DNA from: Maribrevibacterium harenarium | Lineage (GTDB): Bacteria; Pseudomonadota; Gammaproteobacteria; Pseudomonadales; Marinomonadaceae | Direction: 5' to 3' | NCBI RefSeq assembly: GCF_006385675.1 | Contig: NZ_VFRR01000013.1 | Span: 37,190 to 101,189 of the forward strand | DNA: 64,000 bases | Shown here: positions 51,551 to 61,278 of the stretch, one piece after another | Position numbering within the stretch: the first letter of the stretch is position 1 | Layout: each line of letters begins with the position of its first letter | Program-made: the position numbers and the translations under genes | The notes under the pieces: model-generated | The model's input: only the letters and a program-made list of their open reading frames with translations | Database searches by the model: none | Told to the model about the DNA's origin: nothing

Positions 51551-53475
51551 TATCTACCTCGCAAAAACAACTTATCTAAATCAGCCATCGACAATTGTGC
51601 CCAAGTGGGACGACCATGATTACACTGACCGCTGCGTTCAGTGATTTCCATATCCCGCAGCAGCGCATTCATTTCAGCAATGCTGAGCTTTCGGTTTGCC
51701 CGTACAGCGCCATGACAAGCCATGGTTGCCATCAACTCGTTAGCTCTGGCCTCTAAAATATCGGTAGCACCATGAGTCACCAAATCACTGATCACATCTC
51801 GCACTAAGCTTTCCACGTCCCCTTTGATCAGGACAATTGGAACCGAACGCACCATCACACTTTCCGGTCCACTACGCTCTATTTGAAAACCAAATCGGCT
51901 AAAAATTTCCTGCTGATCCTCTACCAAATTCGCTTCCGAGCTAGACACAGCAACATTGATCGGCACTAGCAGTGGCTGACTGGCAATATTCTGGCGGTAA
52001 AAGGCCTCTTTCATACGCTCGTAAACAATGCGCTCATGGGCAGCGTGCATATCCACTACTATCATGCCTGAATCCGTCTCTGACAGAATATAAATCCCGT
52101 GCAGTTGGGCAATGGCATAACCTAACGGGGGGGTACGCTCATTCTGGGGCAAGGGTTCAGCAACGGCATTCATGCTCGGCGAAGCAACGGATTTAATTTC
52201 ACCGGTTTGCGGATCAACCCATTCCGTTTCAGATAAAGTGACTTCGTCAGCGGCGCGAGACATTTTCGCCATCCCTTCAAGCTGGGCCCGAACGACATTA
52301 GGCTCGAAATTTCGGGAAGCCTCTGATACGGGGCGAGAAAATGCGCCTCTGTCGCTGGGCGCGACCGGAGTGCGAAAGTCCATACTTGACTGAGTTACCG
52401 GGGAAACTCGCTCAGGATTTATATTCTGCACTGGTTCAGAGCTTGATCCTGTAGGTGGAGAAGTATCTTCAGGACGCACATCTGCCAGCACCTTGTGAAT
52501 ACGACTAAACAGAAAATCATGCACCAAGCGACCATCCCGGAAACGCACCTCATGCTTGGTAGGATGGACGTTGACATCTACCGTCCCGGGATCCAATTCT
52601 AAATATAAAACGAAGGTGGGATGACGGCCGTTGTACAGTACATCTCGATAGGCCTGACGTACCGCGTGGGCAACTAACTTGTCACGCACCACACGACCAT
52701 TAACAAAGAAATACTGGAGATCAGCTTGGGAACGACTATAGGTCGGTAACCCTATCCATCCCCACAAACGCAAGCCTGCCGCCTCTACGTCAACCGTAAG
52801 AGCATTTTCTATAAATTTACTACCCAACAAAGTCGCTAAACGTTGTTCAGCGTGGAGCTGGTCGCTCACGGGGCGCAAGTCGTATATTTGCTTACCATTG
52901 TGGCCAAGGCGAAAACCCACGTCGTATCGACTCAATGCAAGGCGCTTCACCACTTCTTCTAAATGGTTAAATTCAGTTTTTTCCGTACGTAAAAATTTGC
53001 GTCGCGCCGGCGTATTGAAAAACAAGTCACGTACTTCGATAGTGGTGCCTTGGGGATGAGAAGCCGGACGCACAACCGTGCCCATGTCCTTGCCCTCAGC
53101 TTCAACCCGCCAAGCTTCGGTCGCCATTTCTGACTGTGATGTTAGTAATAACCGCGAGACAGAGCTGATACTAGCGAGCGCTTCACCACGAAATCCTAAT
53201 GTGGTTACCGCTTCAAGATCATCCAGCGTGGTGATCTTGCTTGTGGCGTGACGACTCAATGCCAGCGGCAAATCGTCTTTATCGATACCTGAACCGTTAT
53301 CGCGGATTTTTATCCGACGCATTCCGCCTTGCTCGATATCAATATCTAACTGAGTTGCTCCGGCATCTAAGCTATTTTCCAGCAACTCTTTCACGACGGA
53401 AGCGGGACGTTCGACAACCTCACCAGCAGCAATCTGGTTAGCCAAACGGGGAGACAATAGATTAATTTTTGCCAT
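51550..53475 (-). CDS. mutL: DNA mismatch repair protein MutL with endonuclease-type motif
   Basis: MutL couples mismatch recognition to strand removal. The 641 residues have a GHKL ATPase domain (ENSLDAGAT 33-41, DNGSGID 59-65, GFRGEAL), an S5-fold domain, a disordered linker (~335-445) and a C-terminal dimer domain. D475-M-H-A-A-H-E481 with E486 fits the DQHA(X)2E(X)4E metal-binding motif, with Met for Gln. ACHGAVRA and CNHGRPTW are the other endonuclease motifs. This suggests a nicking MutL without MutH, unlike E. coli. Confidence 0.97.
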   Translation of the reverse strand: MAKINLLSPRLANQIAAGEVVERPASVVKELLENSLDAGATQLDIDIEQGGMRRIKIRDNGSGIDKDDLPLALSRHATSKITTLDDLEAVTTLGFRGEALASISSVSRLLLTSQSEMATEAWRVEAEGKDMGTVVRPASHPQGTTIEVRDLFFNTPARRKFLRTEKTEFNHLEEVVKRLALSRYDVGFRLGHNGKQIYDLRPVSDQLHAEQRLATLLGSKFIENALTVDVEAAGLRLWGWIGLPTYSRSQADLQYFFVNGRVVRDKLVAHAVRQAYRDVLYNGRHPTFVLYLELDPGTVDVNVHPTKHEVRFRDGRLVHDFLFSRIHKVLADVRPEDTSPPTGSSSEPVQNINPERVSPVTQSSMDFRTPVAPSDRGAFSRPVSEASRNFEPNVVRAQLEGMAKMSRAADEVTLSETEWVDPQTGEIKSVASPSMNAVAEPLPQNERTPPLGYAIAQLHGIYILSETDSGMIVVDMHAAHERIVYERMKEAFYRQNIASQPLLVPINVAVSSSEANLVEDQQEIFSRFGFQIERSGPESVMVRSVPIVLIKGDVESLVRDVISDLVTHGATDILEARANELMATMACHGAVRANRKLSIAEMNALLRDMEITERSGQCNHGRPTWAQLSMADLDKLFLRGR

Positions 53476-53500
53476 GAGTGGGACAAAACCTTATTTGCGG

Positions 53501-54826
53501 TTAGCTGGCTGGGATAGCCAACTTTTGACCAACCCAGATGACATCATTTTTTAGTGTATTGGCAGCGCGTAGAGCATCTAAGGACACACCATTGCGTTTG
53601 GCGATTTCAGACAACGTATCTCCTTTTGCAACGGTATAAGTACCTCCGCTGCGACGACTTTGCTTCCAAGCTAAGTAGGTGCCATCGGGGGGGAGCTTGG
53701 AAAAATGGGCAATTACTCCATCCGCAATAGCATCCGCTAACTTTTTACGATAGGCATAGCTCCCTAGGTTCTTCGCTTCAATTTTATTCGAGACGAATCC
53801 TGTCTCTATCAATATTGACGGAATGTCTGGAGACTTGAGCACGACAAAACCCGCTTGCTGCACATCATCCTTGTGCAATTTGGCAACCGAACGCATTTTG
53901 CCCAATACAGATTCACCCACGTCAAGACTCATCTGGATAGTAGAGTTCATTGACATGTCCAGTAACACTTCCGCCAGGAGCTGATCCTTGTCATCCAAGG
54001 AAATACCACCCACCAATTCAGCGGCCTGCTCCTGCTGTGCCAACCAACGCCCCATCTCTGAGGTTTTACCACTCAATGACAATGCCCACACCGAGGCACC
54101 ACGGGCACTCGACTTCGTAAACGCGTCCGCATGCACCGATATTAATAAATCTGCGTTCGCTTCCCGGGCCACTCGAGAGCGATCCCTTAATTGCAAATAC
54201 ACATCAGTGGAGCGGGTCATCACTGCTTTAAAGCCTTCCACCTTGTTGATTCGCTCGGCAAGTTCTTTGCCGATCGACAGTACAATGTCTTTTTCTCGTA
54301 CGCCAAATTGACCCAATGCACCGGGATCTTTACCACCATGACCGGGGTCGATAACGACCACGATATCCCGCTTTTCGGACTGCAGCGTTGCCAGACTTTT
54401 GACCACTTCAACCGGTTTCTGATCTCCATGTTCTAATTCCACCAATATTCGCGGACCATACTCCCCAGAGGCACCCAGTTCAGTAGTTTTTGCTTTCACC
54501 GCCTTTGTCAAATCCAATACAAAGCGCGTTCCCTCATCACGTTTGGCATAGCGCACTCGCATCAGCACATCAGAAGAGATGGTCGCAAGGTTGGCAGCTA
54601 ACTCGTTGGAAAGGCCCGCATTCGCCACATCCAACACCACCCTTTCAGGATTTGATAACGGGAACATACGGTGCTCAGCCGGGGAGCTCAACTCAAGCAC
54701 CAGACGCGTCACACCGTCCTGCTGGGCAACACGAATATCGCGCACCTCAGCAGCAAAGGTAAGACTAGAAATGGTCAGCAACAGGGCCAATAGGCCACGC
54801 AGCAGTAGTGAAATTTTTTGATACAT
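53501..54826 (-). CDS. Periplasmic N-acetylmuramoyl-L-alanine amidase (AmiB/AmiC type)
   Basis: The enzyme splits septal peptidoglycan during daughter-cell separation. The 441 residues have a signal peptide (~1-26), an AMIN domain (~27-130) that binds the septum, a zinc amidase_3 domain (~155-375) with IDPGHGGKDPGA and SILIETGFVSN, and a C-terminal LysM (~397-440, YTVAKGDTLSEIAKRNGV). It is upstream of mutL by 25 bases. Activity probably needs an EnvC- or NlpD-type activator, which is not in the window. Confidence 0.94.
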   Translation of the reverse strand: MYQKISLLLRGLLALLLTISSLTFAAEVRDIRVAQQDGVTRLVLELSSPAEHRMFPLSNPERVVLDVANAGLSNELAANLATISSDVLMRVRYAKRDEGTRFVLDLTKAVKAKTTELGASGEYGPRILVELEHGDQKPVEVVKSLATLQSEKRDIVVVIDPGHGGKDPGALGQFGVREKDIVLSIGKELAERINKVEGFKAVMTRSTDVYLQLRDRSRVAREANADLLISVHADAFTKSSARGASVWALSLSGKTSEMGRWLAQQEQAAELVGGISLDDKDQLLAEVLLDMSMNSTIQMSLDVGESVLGKMRSVAKLHKDDVQQAGFVVLKSPDIPSILIETGFVSNKIEAKNLGSYAYRKKLADAIADGVIAHFSKLPPDGTYLAWKQSRRSGGTYTVAKGDTLSEIAKRNGVSLDALRAANTLKNDVIWVGQKLAIPAS

Positions 54827-54924
54827 ATCAGGCAGCTAGCTAAACAGTCAGCAAACTATATCGCGAGCCGTGTTGGATCTCAATGTTAAGGGGGTGGATC
54901 AGTGGCTTAAACCTATTTTTTATC

Positions 54925-55392
54925 TTATGCAGCCGCATGGGTAGCGAAACGCTGTAATATTGCTTCACCTTTTGCCGAGGTCGCTGCAATTGATACCTTA
55001 CGCCCCTGACGGACAAAGTCGAGATGGATTACGAGGTCAGCCTCGGGTAACACACCTTTGCCCATCTCCGCCCATTCTACTAAACACAAGGCCCCTTCAC
55101 GAAAATAATCTCGAATGCCCATATACTCGAGTTCTTCTGGTTCCGCTATGCGATATAAATCAAAATGAAACGCCTCAATCCCATTCATTTCATAAGGCTC
55201 CACAATCGTGTAGGTCGGACTCTTCACTGGCCCTACATACCCCATACCGCGCAGCAGACCCCGTACTAACGTGGTTTTACCCATACCCAGATTACCATCC
55301 AAAAATACCACGCCACCGTTAGCAAAAGCGCTGGCCATATCTGCACCAAACTGTTCCATGGCCTCTTCGCCATACACTTCTTTTTCTATCAT
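54925..55392 (-). CDS. tsaE: tRNA threonylcarbamoyladenosine biosynthesis ATPase TsaE
   Basis: TsaE is the ATPase that recycles the TsaBD complex for t6A37 synthesis. The 155 residues have Walker A GNLGMGKTTLVRGLL, SPTYTIVEPY, and the FHFDLYRI and LVEWAEMG motifs. It lies between nnr (57 bases upstream) and the amidase (about 100 bases downstream). Confidence 0.96.
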   Translation of the reverse strand: MIEKEVYGEEAMEQFGADMASAFANGGVVFLDGNLGMGKTTLVRGLLRGMGYVGPVKSPTYTIVEPYEMNGIEAFHFDLYRIAEPEELEYMGIRDYFREGALCLVEWAEMGKGVLPEADLVIHLDFVRQGRKVSIAATSAKGEAILQRFATHAAA

Positions 55393-55449
55393 TATCTTGC
55401 TCTCTCTTTTCTACACACACCCGTGTGCGACCTGTTCGTTAATTTACAT

Positions 55450-56934
55450 TTATGACTTTTGCAAATACATCAGTAACTCTTGGGGAAACATGCCAATATC
55501 CCCTTTTTCCTGCGCGCATTTGATCGCAGCATCATTATGCCAACCGGCACCGATCACCGCGGCGGTAAAGGCATCTTGGTAGTAGGCCCAACAAGCCGCG
55601 ACTATCCCCGTGAGCACATCTCCGGAGCCACCTCGCGCTAGCCCAGGACATGGAGCGCCAACCACTACCGGCACTTCACCTTGTTTGGCTATTACGCTAG
55701 TGATCCCTTTCAGTATCACCACTGCTCGGTATTTTTGTGCTAACTGCTCGGCTGCTGATATTAGGTCATTCAATACTTCATCAATACTAATCCCTAGCAG
55801 AAAAGCGGCCTCGCCGGGATGGGGGGTAATAATCAGCTCACCTCCCTCCCAATGCTTGCTGGCCAACAATCTTAAACCGTCCGCATCTAACACCGTTCTG
55901 CAATGAAGCTGAGCTGCAGCATCAAATAACCGATGCCCCCACTCCAAACGACCCAAACCTGGGCCTAGCACGATAATGCTCGAATTGCCCCTCAAAACAC
56001 TGCCAGGCTCACCCTGAGCTTCATCAAATCCCATGATCGATGGATTTCGACATAAAGCAGCGCCTATGGTTACTCCTCGGCTATACAGAGCAACTGTCCC
56101 GGCACCGGCTCGCGCGGCGGCTTCACTACTCATAATCGCCGCCCCACCGAAACCGTGATCTCCTCCTAGGACAGCTACATGGCCATAAGTTCCCTTGTGA
56201 GAGTCGCCGTAACGGGTACATGGCTGGAAAGTGCGAAAAAACGATCTTGCTAAGAAATGAGCGCATTGAGGTAAATCTAGGTCAGCAGCTTGAAGGGATT
56301 CTATGACAATTTCATGACAGCATGCAGGCCCTTTATTAATTCTTAAGCCAATTTTATCGACAATAAAAGTAACCACCATATCCGCTTCGATAATGGTTGA
56401 TCCGCTGCCCGTATTAGCATTCAAGCCACTTGGCACATCGACCGCCAAGGTCCAACCTCCAGATTGACGCAAGTGATTGCAATGATCAATTAGCGCCGCA
56501 AAATCAGCACTGGGATGCCCTAATGCACCGATACCTAATAGCGCATCAACCACCACAGCACTGCGATCGTATGCCAAGAATGCCTCAGCGGGCTGCACCG
56601 GCACATTGACAGCTCGAAGTTTCTCCCAGGCTAGCAAAGCATCACCGGTACGAGGACGCTTAGCAGCATCAAATAAGGTGACGTCGAACCCGGCCTCGTG
56701 TAGTAATACGGCCACTAATACCCCATCACCACCATTGTTTCCGCCACCGGCTAGAACTACAATCGGGCGGGTTGATGGCTGTCGATGACAAATATGCCGG
56801 TATATAGCATAGGCCGCGCGCTCCATCATGGGAAAGCTATCCCCCTCAATAGCAAAAGAGGCTTGTTCTATTTGTCTAACAGCCGCCACGTCATACAAAC
56901 CTGTTAGATGTCCCTGTCCAATTCGCTCGATCAT
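55450..56934 (-). CDS. nnr: Bifunctional NAD(P)H-hydrate epimerase / dehydratase
   Basis: The enzyme repairs hydrated NADH and NADPH. The N-terminal YjeF_N epimerase domain (~1-215) has GGGNNGGDG and VDALLGIG. The C-terminal ADP-dependent dehydratase domain (~225-494) has GDHGFGGAAIMSSEAAARAGAG, ITPHPGEAAFLL and GSGDVLTGIVAA. It starts 19 bases from the divergent TauE/SafE gene, so their promoters must overlap each other's coding starts. Confidence 0.95.
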   Translation of the reverse strand: MIERIGQGHLTGLYDVAAVRQIEQASFAIEGDSFPMMERAAYAIYRHICHRQPSTRPIVVLAGGGNNGGDGVLVAVLLHEAGFDVTLFDAAKRPRTGDALLAWEKLRAVNVPVQPAEAFLAYDRSAVVVDALLGIGALGHPSADFAALIDHCNHLRQSGGWTLAVDVPSGLNANTGSGSTIIEADMVVTFIVDKIGLRINKGPACCHEIVIESLQAADLDLPQCAHFLARSFFRTFQPCTRYGDSHKGTYGHVAVLGGDHGFGGAAIMSSEAAARAGAGTVALYSRGVTIGAALCRNPSIMGFDEAQGEPGSVLRGNSSIIVLGPGLGRLEWGHRLFDAAAQLHCRTVLDADGLRLLASKHWEGGELIITPHPGEAAFLLGISIDEVLNDLISAAEQLAQKYRAVVILKGITSVIAKQGEVPVVVGAPCPGLARGGSGDVLTGIVAACWAYYQDAFTAAVIGAGWHNDAAIKCAQEKGDIGMFPQELLMYLQKS

Positions 56935-56953
56935 ATGAAGCTCCGGAGAATAA

Positions 56954-57700
56954 ATGGATTATTTGACCATTACCTTAATTGCTATCGCGGTACTGACTAC
57001 CGGTATCTCAAAGGGTGGATTCTCCGGTGCATTCGGAGTCATCGCTGTACCCTTGATTGCACTCACCATGTCACCGGTACAAGCCGCAGCCATTATGCTG
57101 CCAATACTGTGCATTATGGATTTGTTTACCATACAAAAGTTTTGGAAGAAATGGGATGGCCGTATCATCCGCATCGCCATTCCAGCGGCAATCGTTGGCA
57201 TTACTATCGGTGGACTTAGCGCAAGCTGGCTTTCAATTGCCTGGCTAAAGATATTAATTGGAGTCATTGCGATTGGGTTTGCCCTCAACGCCTTTACCAA
57301 ACACATCAGGCGCGAACAGTTAACGCCATTATCTCCGCTAGCAGCGCGATTCTGGTGTGCCTTGGGTGGTTTTACGAGCTTTGTTGCCCATGCTGGCGGC
57401 CCACCGATGAATGTTTTCTTATTGCGCACTGGGGTAGACAAGACGACTTTTGTGGCGACGGCTGCACTTATTTTTACCGCGATCAACTACGTAAAATTGA
57501 TCCCCTACGGTCTGCTTGGACAACTCAACCTTGATGTCATTTGGCTTTCGCTAGCCTTCACTCCCGTTGCTTTTATCGGCGTTCAGCTGGGTGCTTGGTT
57601 GCATTATCGAGTCAGCGGCGATTTATTCTTTCGCGTAATTTATACCCTGTTGGCAATAACTGGCGTCAAACTACTATGGGATGGTGTTGCGCTATTTTAA
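56954..57700 (+). CDS. TauE/SafE-family membrane permease
   Basis: The 248-residue membrane protein has about seven or eight hydrophobic helices and the family features GISKGGFSGAFGVIAVPLIAL near the N-terminus and HAGGPPMNVFLL mid-protein. Family members export sulfite or organosulfonate-derived anions. The substrate here is unknown. It stands between nnr and orn, where pseudomonads usually have other genes. Confidence 0.9.
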   Translation: MDYLTITLIAIAVLTTGISKGGFSGAFGVIAVPLIALTMSPVQAAAIMLPILCIMDLFTIQKFWKKWDGRIIRIAIPAAIVGITIGGLSASWLSIAWLKILIGVIAIGFALNAFTKHIRREQLTPLSPLAARFWCALGGFTSFVAHAGGPPMNVFLLRTGVDKTTFVATAALIFTAINYVKLIPYGLLGQLNLDVIWLSLAFTPVAFIGVQLGAWLHYRVSGDLFFRVIYTLLAITGVKLLWDGVALF

Positions 57701-57719
57701 AAATAGCGCCACCTAATGA

Positions 57720-58265
57720 TCAGATTTTAAATACTGTATTGCGGTAGTAACGCAATTCTTCAATCGACTCTAAGATATCATCCAGTGCCAAGTGGGATTC
57801 TTGCTTTTTAAAACCCTGCAATACTTCCGGCTGCCAACGACGAGCCAGCTCCTTAATGGTGCTGACATCTAAGTAGCGGTAGTGGAAGTAGGTCTCTAAC
57901 TTAGGCATATATTTATAGAGAAAGCGACGATCTTGCCCTACGCTGTTACCACAAATAGGAGATTTTCCGGCAGGAACATACTGGGCCAAAAAATCGATGG
58001 TAGCCTGTTCCGCTTGGGCCATTGAAAACTCAGAACTCAAAACTCGTGCGGTCAAGCCAGATTGACCGTGATGGGTTGTACACCATTCATCCATGGCATC
58101 CATCACCTCCTTGGGCTGGTGAATCGCCAAGTTTGGGCCTTTAGCAAGGATATTGAGGTCCTTGTCGGTTACGATAGTTGCAATTTCGATAATCGTATCG
58201 GTTTCCGGTTCCAAACCGGTCATTTCCAAATCAATCCAGATCAGGTTTTGTTCGTTGTAACTCAT
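57720..58265 (-). CDS. orn: Oligoribonuclease
   Basis: Orn degrades 2-5 base RNAs, including pGpG from c-di-GMP turnover. The ATG at 58265 gives 181 residues starting [17 protein letters not shown]; the frame extends 11 codons upstream. DEDDh exonuclease motifs are visible: [29 protein letters not shown] and [17 protein letters not shown]. It diverges from rsgA, the arrangement seen in pseudomonads. Confidence 0.97.
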   Translation of the reverse strand: MSYNEQNLIWIDLEMTGLEPETDTIIEIATIVTDKDLNILAKGPNLAIHQPKEVMDAMDEWCTTHHGQSGLTARVLSSEFSMAQAEQATIDFLAQYVPAGKSPICGNSVGQDRRFLYKYMPKLETYFHYRYLDVSTIKELARRWQPEVLQGFKKQESHLALDDILESIEELRYYRNTVFKI

Positions 58266-58336
58266 GCCATTCAGCCCTTTATTCTCAATGGAAAGCATTA
58301 TACCCTATGCGCCGATAATTAGGACTCCCAACACCG

Positions 58337-59380
58337 ATGTCAAAGCGAAAACTTAGTAAGCAGCAAACTTGGCGCATAGAGCGTATTCATAAAGAACGCA
58401 CTGAACGCGCCCAGAAGCGTGATCAGCAAGCCCAAGAGCTACTGCAATCATCCGATCTTGGACCGGAAACCCGCGGCATCATTCTTTCCCATTTTGGTAC
58501 ACAAGTAGAAGTTGAGGGAATCGAAGGAGAATTTCTTGGAATTCGCACTCGTTGTAACTTGCGCGCGAATCTGGGGCAACTAGTAACCGGGGACGCAGTA
58601 ACATGGCGCCCTAGTCAGCTAGAAGGCGGCGTTGTTGTGGCTCGTGATGAACGCAAGACATTGCTGCAGCGACCAGATATGCATGGCCGATTAAAGCCAG
58701 TCGCCGCGAATATCGATTACATCGTCGTCGTGGTCGCTACAGAACCGGAGGCCCATGCAAATTTAATTGACCGCTATTTGGTTGCTGCTGAAACGGTTGA
58801 TATCGAACCTGTGATCCTATTGAACAAAAGCGACTTACTGACAGAAGCCCATCAAAACACCCTTATCCCATTGCTCGACTCCTATCGTCAACTGGGCTAT
58901 CGAGTGCTACATACATCCACAACGAATGACCAAGGTATGGCGGAGCTACTGACGTTCCTTTCCGGAAAAATCAGCGTTTTTGTTGGACAATCTGGTGTCG
59001 GTAAATCTTCCCTAATCAACACATTACTTCCCGATGAAAATATCAATGTGGGTGAACTCTCAACCAAGCGCCGTAAAGGTACCCACACAACGACCACAGC
59101 ACGCCTGTTTCATATGCCTTGTGGTGGCGACCTAATCGATTCACCTGGGATCCGTGAATTTGGACTCTGGCACATCAGTGAACAGGAACTGCTAGAAGGA
59201 TTTCGCGAACTGCGGGAGCACATTGGCTATTGCCGTTTCCGAGATTGCCAACATGAAAAGGAGCCTGGATGCGCTATCTTAGCTGCTCTCGATGCCGGAA
59301 CCATAAGTCAAGCACGCTTCCAGAGCTTCATTCGTATTCGCCAATCCATTCGTGATAATGACGCATTTAATAGCTATTAA
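58337..59380 (+). CDS. rsgA: Ribosome small-subunit GTPase RsgA
   Basis: RsgA checks late 30S maturation. The 347 residues have an OB domain (~60-125), then a circularly permuted GTPase domain with G4 NKSDLL before G1 GQSGVGKSSLIN and G3 DSPGIREFGLW. A zinc domain follows (YCRFRDCQHEKEPGC). It converges on motB with only 11 bases between stops and no terminator. Confidence 0.97.
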   Translation: MSKRKLSKQQTWRIERIHKERTERAQKRDQQAQELLQSSDLGPETRGIILSHFGTQVEVEGIEGEFLGIRTRCNLRANLGQLVTGDAVTWRPSQLEGGVVVARDERKTLLQRPDMHGRLKPVAANIDYIVVVVATEPEAHANLIDRYLVAAETVDIEPVILLNKSDLLTEAHQNTLIPLLDSYRQLGYRVLHTSTTNDQGMAELLTFLSGKISVFVGQSGVGKSSLINTLLPDENINVGELSTKRRKGTHTTTTARLFHMPCGGDLIDSPGIREFGLWHISEQELLEGFRELREHIGYCRFRDCQHEKEPGCAILAALDAGTISQARFQSFIRIRQSIRDNDAFNSY

Positions 59381-59391
59381 GCATAGCTTCT

Positions 59392-60291
59392 TTAGAAAAC
59401 GCTTTTGGGCGCCACGCCTCGAAGATTTACGGAGTCAAAGCCGAACCGATCGCGGTTACGCGCCAACAAATCTCGATAGGAGCTATCCGTAAGGATAGTT
59501 ATGGTGATGCGCCGATTCTCGGCGCTTTGCGGATCAAGGCGATTATAAGGAACCGTGTCAGCAAGACCAACCACTTGAGCAATTCGACTTAGAGACACCC
59601 CTCCCTCTACAACGGCACGTTTCGCCGCATTGGCCCGCAGGGAGGATAGATCCCAGTTATCGGTATAATCCTGCGACAAAAAACGGGTAGAATCCGTGTG
59701 GCCGGTAATGGCTATGGGGTTCTCGATTTTACGCAATACGGAGCCAATACTTAACAAAACCACTTCAGCATCAATGGTTAATTCTGCACTACCGCGCTCA
59801 AACATGGGTTTGTCAGGCTCATCGATTAAGGTGATGCGCACTCCATCAGGCGTGATATCTATGCGCATATTTTCATTTTCGGAATGCAATCGATCTATGC
59901 TTTGCAATTGCTCGGTCAATAATGCATTCATACGTTCTAGCTCTTGACCATCATTACCGGAGCCTACTTCTTCTTCCCTTGCGGGTAACGGCGTACTACC
60001 GGGATCAGGCAAGTCAAAGTCTGGCTTTTGTTCAATACTTTTTGCGGGACTACCGCCTAAATCGATTGGCTTGTTACTGAATCCTGCGGTCGAGGGCCCC
60101 ATCGGATCGTTGAAAAATCCCTCAATGGCAGCACGCTCCTGAGGGGAAGCGACATTAATAATCCACATCACCAAAAAAAAGGCCATCATCGCCAGAGCAA
60201 AATCCGCTAACGCGATTTTCCACGAGCCGCCGTGGGCGCCCCCTTTTTGGACTTTCTTGACTCGACGTATTACCGGCTGATGTACATCCAT
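59392..60291 (-). CDS. motB: Flagellar motor stator protein MotB
   Basis: MotB anchors the proton-driven stator to peptidoglycan. The 299 residues have one membrane helix with the proton-carrying Asp (LADFALAMMAFFLVMWII), a short plug segment (ERAAIEGFFNDP), and an OmpA-like peptidoglycan-binding domain (~165-285, ITGHTDSTRF). It lies 4 bases after motA. Confidence 0.97.
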   Translation of the reverse strand: MDVHQPVIRRVKKVQKGGAHGGSWKIALADFALAMMAFFLVMWIINVASPQERAAIEGFFNDPMGPSTAGFSNKPIDLGGSPAKSIEQKPDFDLPDPGSTPLPAREEEVGSGNDGQELERMNALLTEQLQSIDRLHSENENMRIDITPDGVRITLIDEPDKPMFERGSAELTIDAEVVLLSIGSVLRKIENPIAITGHTDSTRFLSQDYTDNWDLSSLRANAAKRAVVEGGVSLSRIAQVVGLADTVPYNRLDPQSAENRRITITILTDSSYRDLLARNRDRFGFDSVNLRGVAPKSVF

Positions 60292-60295
60292 GGAC

Positions 60296-61150
60296 TCACC
60301 TGTACTGCTTAATTAGCTCGGAAAGCTCCAAGAAGCTGGGGCGCTTATCCCCCGGCAATAATTTCCGCCCAGCTTCAACTGCAATTGGGGGCGGATGACC
60401 ACTAGCGGCAGCACTTAAGCAGGCTTTAACACATAGGTAAGACTTAATCTCGTGCTCTGCAAGGCCCTCCAGATGAGCCGACATTGGACCAACAAAACCA
60501 TAAGCGAAGAACACACCTAGAAAAGTACCGACTAAAGCGGCAGCAACGTGGGTGCCGATTTCTTCCATAGGCCCACCGATGGCTCCCATGGTAATTACAA
60601 TACCCAGTACTGCCGCCACGATACCAAACCCAGGCAGCGCTTCCGCAACCCGGTGCACCGCGGCACCCGGCCCTTTCAATTCCTCGGCAATCTGCTCAAT
60701 CTCTTCATCCATCATAGCATCCAGCTCGTGGGCTGGCAGACCAGTAATGGTGAACACCCGATAGTTGTCAGCAAAAAAATCTACCAAGCGCGCATCTCGT
60801 ACTACATCGGGAAATTGATTAAATAGGGGACTCTCTAATGGATGCTCTATATCCGCCTCGACCGCTAAGAACCCCTCTTGGCGGCTACGTTGAAATAGAC
60901 TGTAAATAAGACACAAAAGCTGGGTATGAAAGCTTTGGTTATGGCGGGAACCAAGCACAACTTGGGGCAACATCTTCAAACAACGTACTTGAGTGTTTTT
61001 ATCTGTCGCAATGAGAAACGAGCCGAAGGCAGCGCCACAGATAATTAGCACTTCAAACGGCTGCCATAAAGCCAACAGGTTACCATGTGAAGCTAAGTAA
61101 CCCGTCACGACGCTGACGACTACTATGAGCATCCCTAGCAATACAAACAT
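60296..61150 (-). CDS. motA: Flagellar motor stator protein MotA
   Basis: MotA forms the proton channel with MotB and drives the rotor. The 284 residues have four membrane helices (two near the N-terminus, two at ~170-215), a cytoplasmic loop (~60-160), and the GFGIVAAVLGIVITMGAIGGP segment characteristic of the family. It is first in the motA-motB unit. No flagellin-class sigma-28 box was found in the 128 bases upstream. Confidence 0.97.
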   Translation of the reverse strand: MFVLLGMLIVVVSVVTGYLASHGNLLALWQPFEVLIICGAAFGSFLIATDKNTQVRCLKMLPQVVLGSRHNQSFHTQLLCLIYSLFQRSRQEGFLAVEADIEHPLESPLFNQFPDVVRDARLVDFFADNYRVFTITGLPAHELDAMMDEEIEQIAEELKGPGAAVHRVAEALPGFGIVAAVLGIVITMGAIGGPMEEIGTHVAAALVGTFLGVFFAYGFVGPMSAHLEGLAEHEIKSYLCVKACLSAAASGHPPPIAVEAGRKLLPGDKRPSFLELSELIKQYR

Positions 61151-61278
61151 ATTATTTCATCCTAGAACTAGTCAGTGTATTCTCGATTCAGATTATGCAG
61201 TATGATTACTTAAATACACGGGATCGTAAAGTGGGTCGGCAGCAATTTCGGCCTGAGCCTATAACCTAGCGAGCAGAG

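Noticed and set aside
61151..61278. Possible sigma-28 flagellar promoter upstream of motA
   Set aside because: No TAAA with correctly spaced GCCGATAA was found; GCCGAAAT is present but lacks the -35 half.
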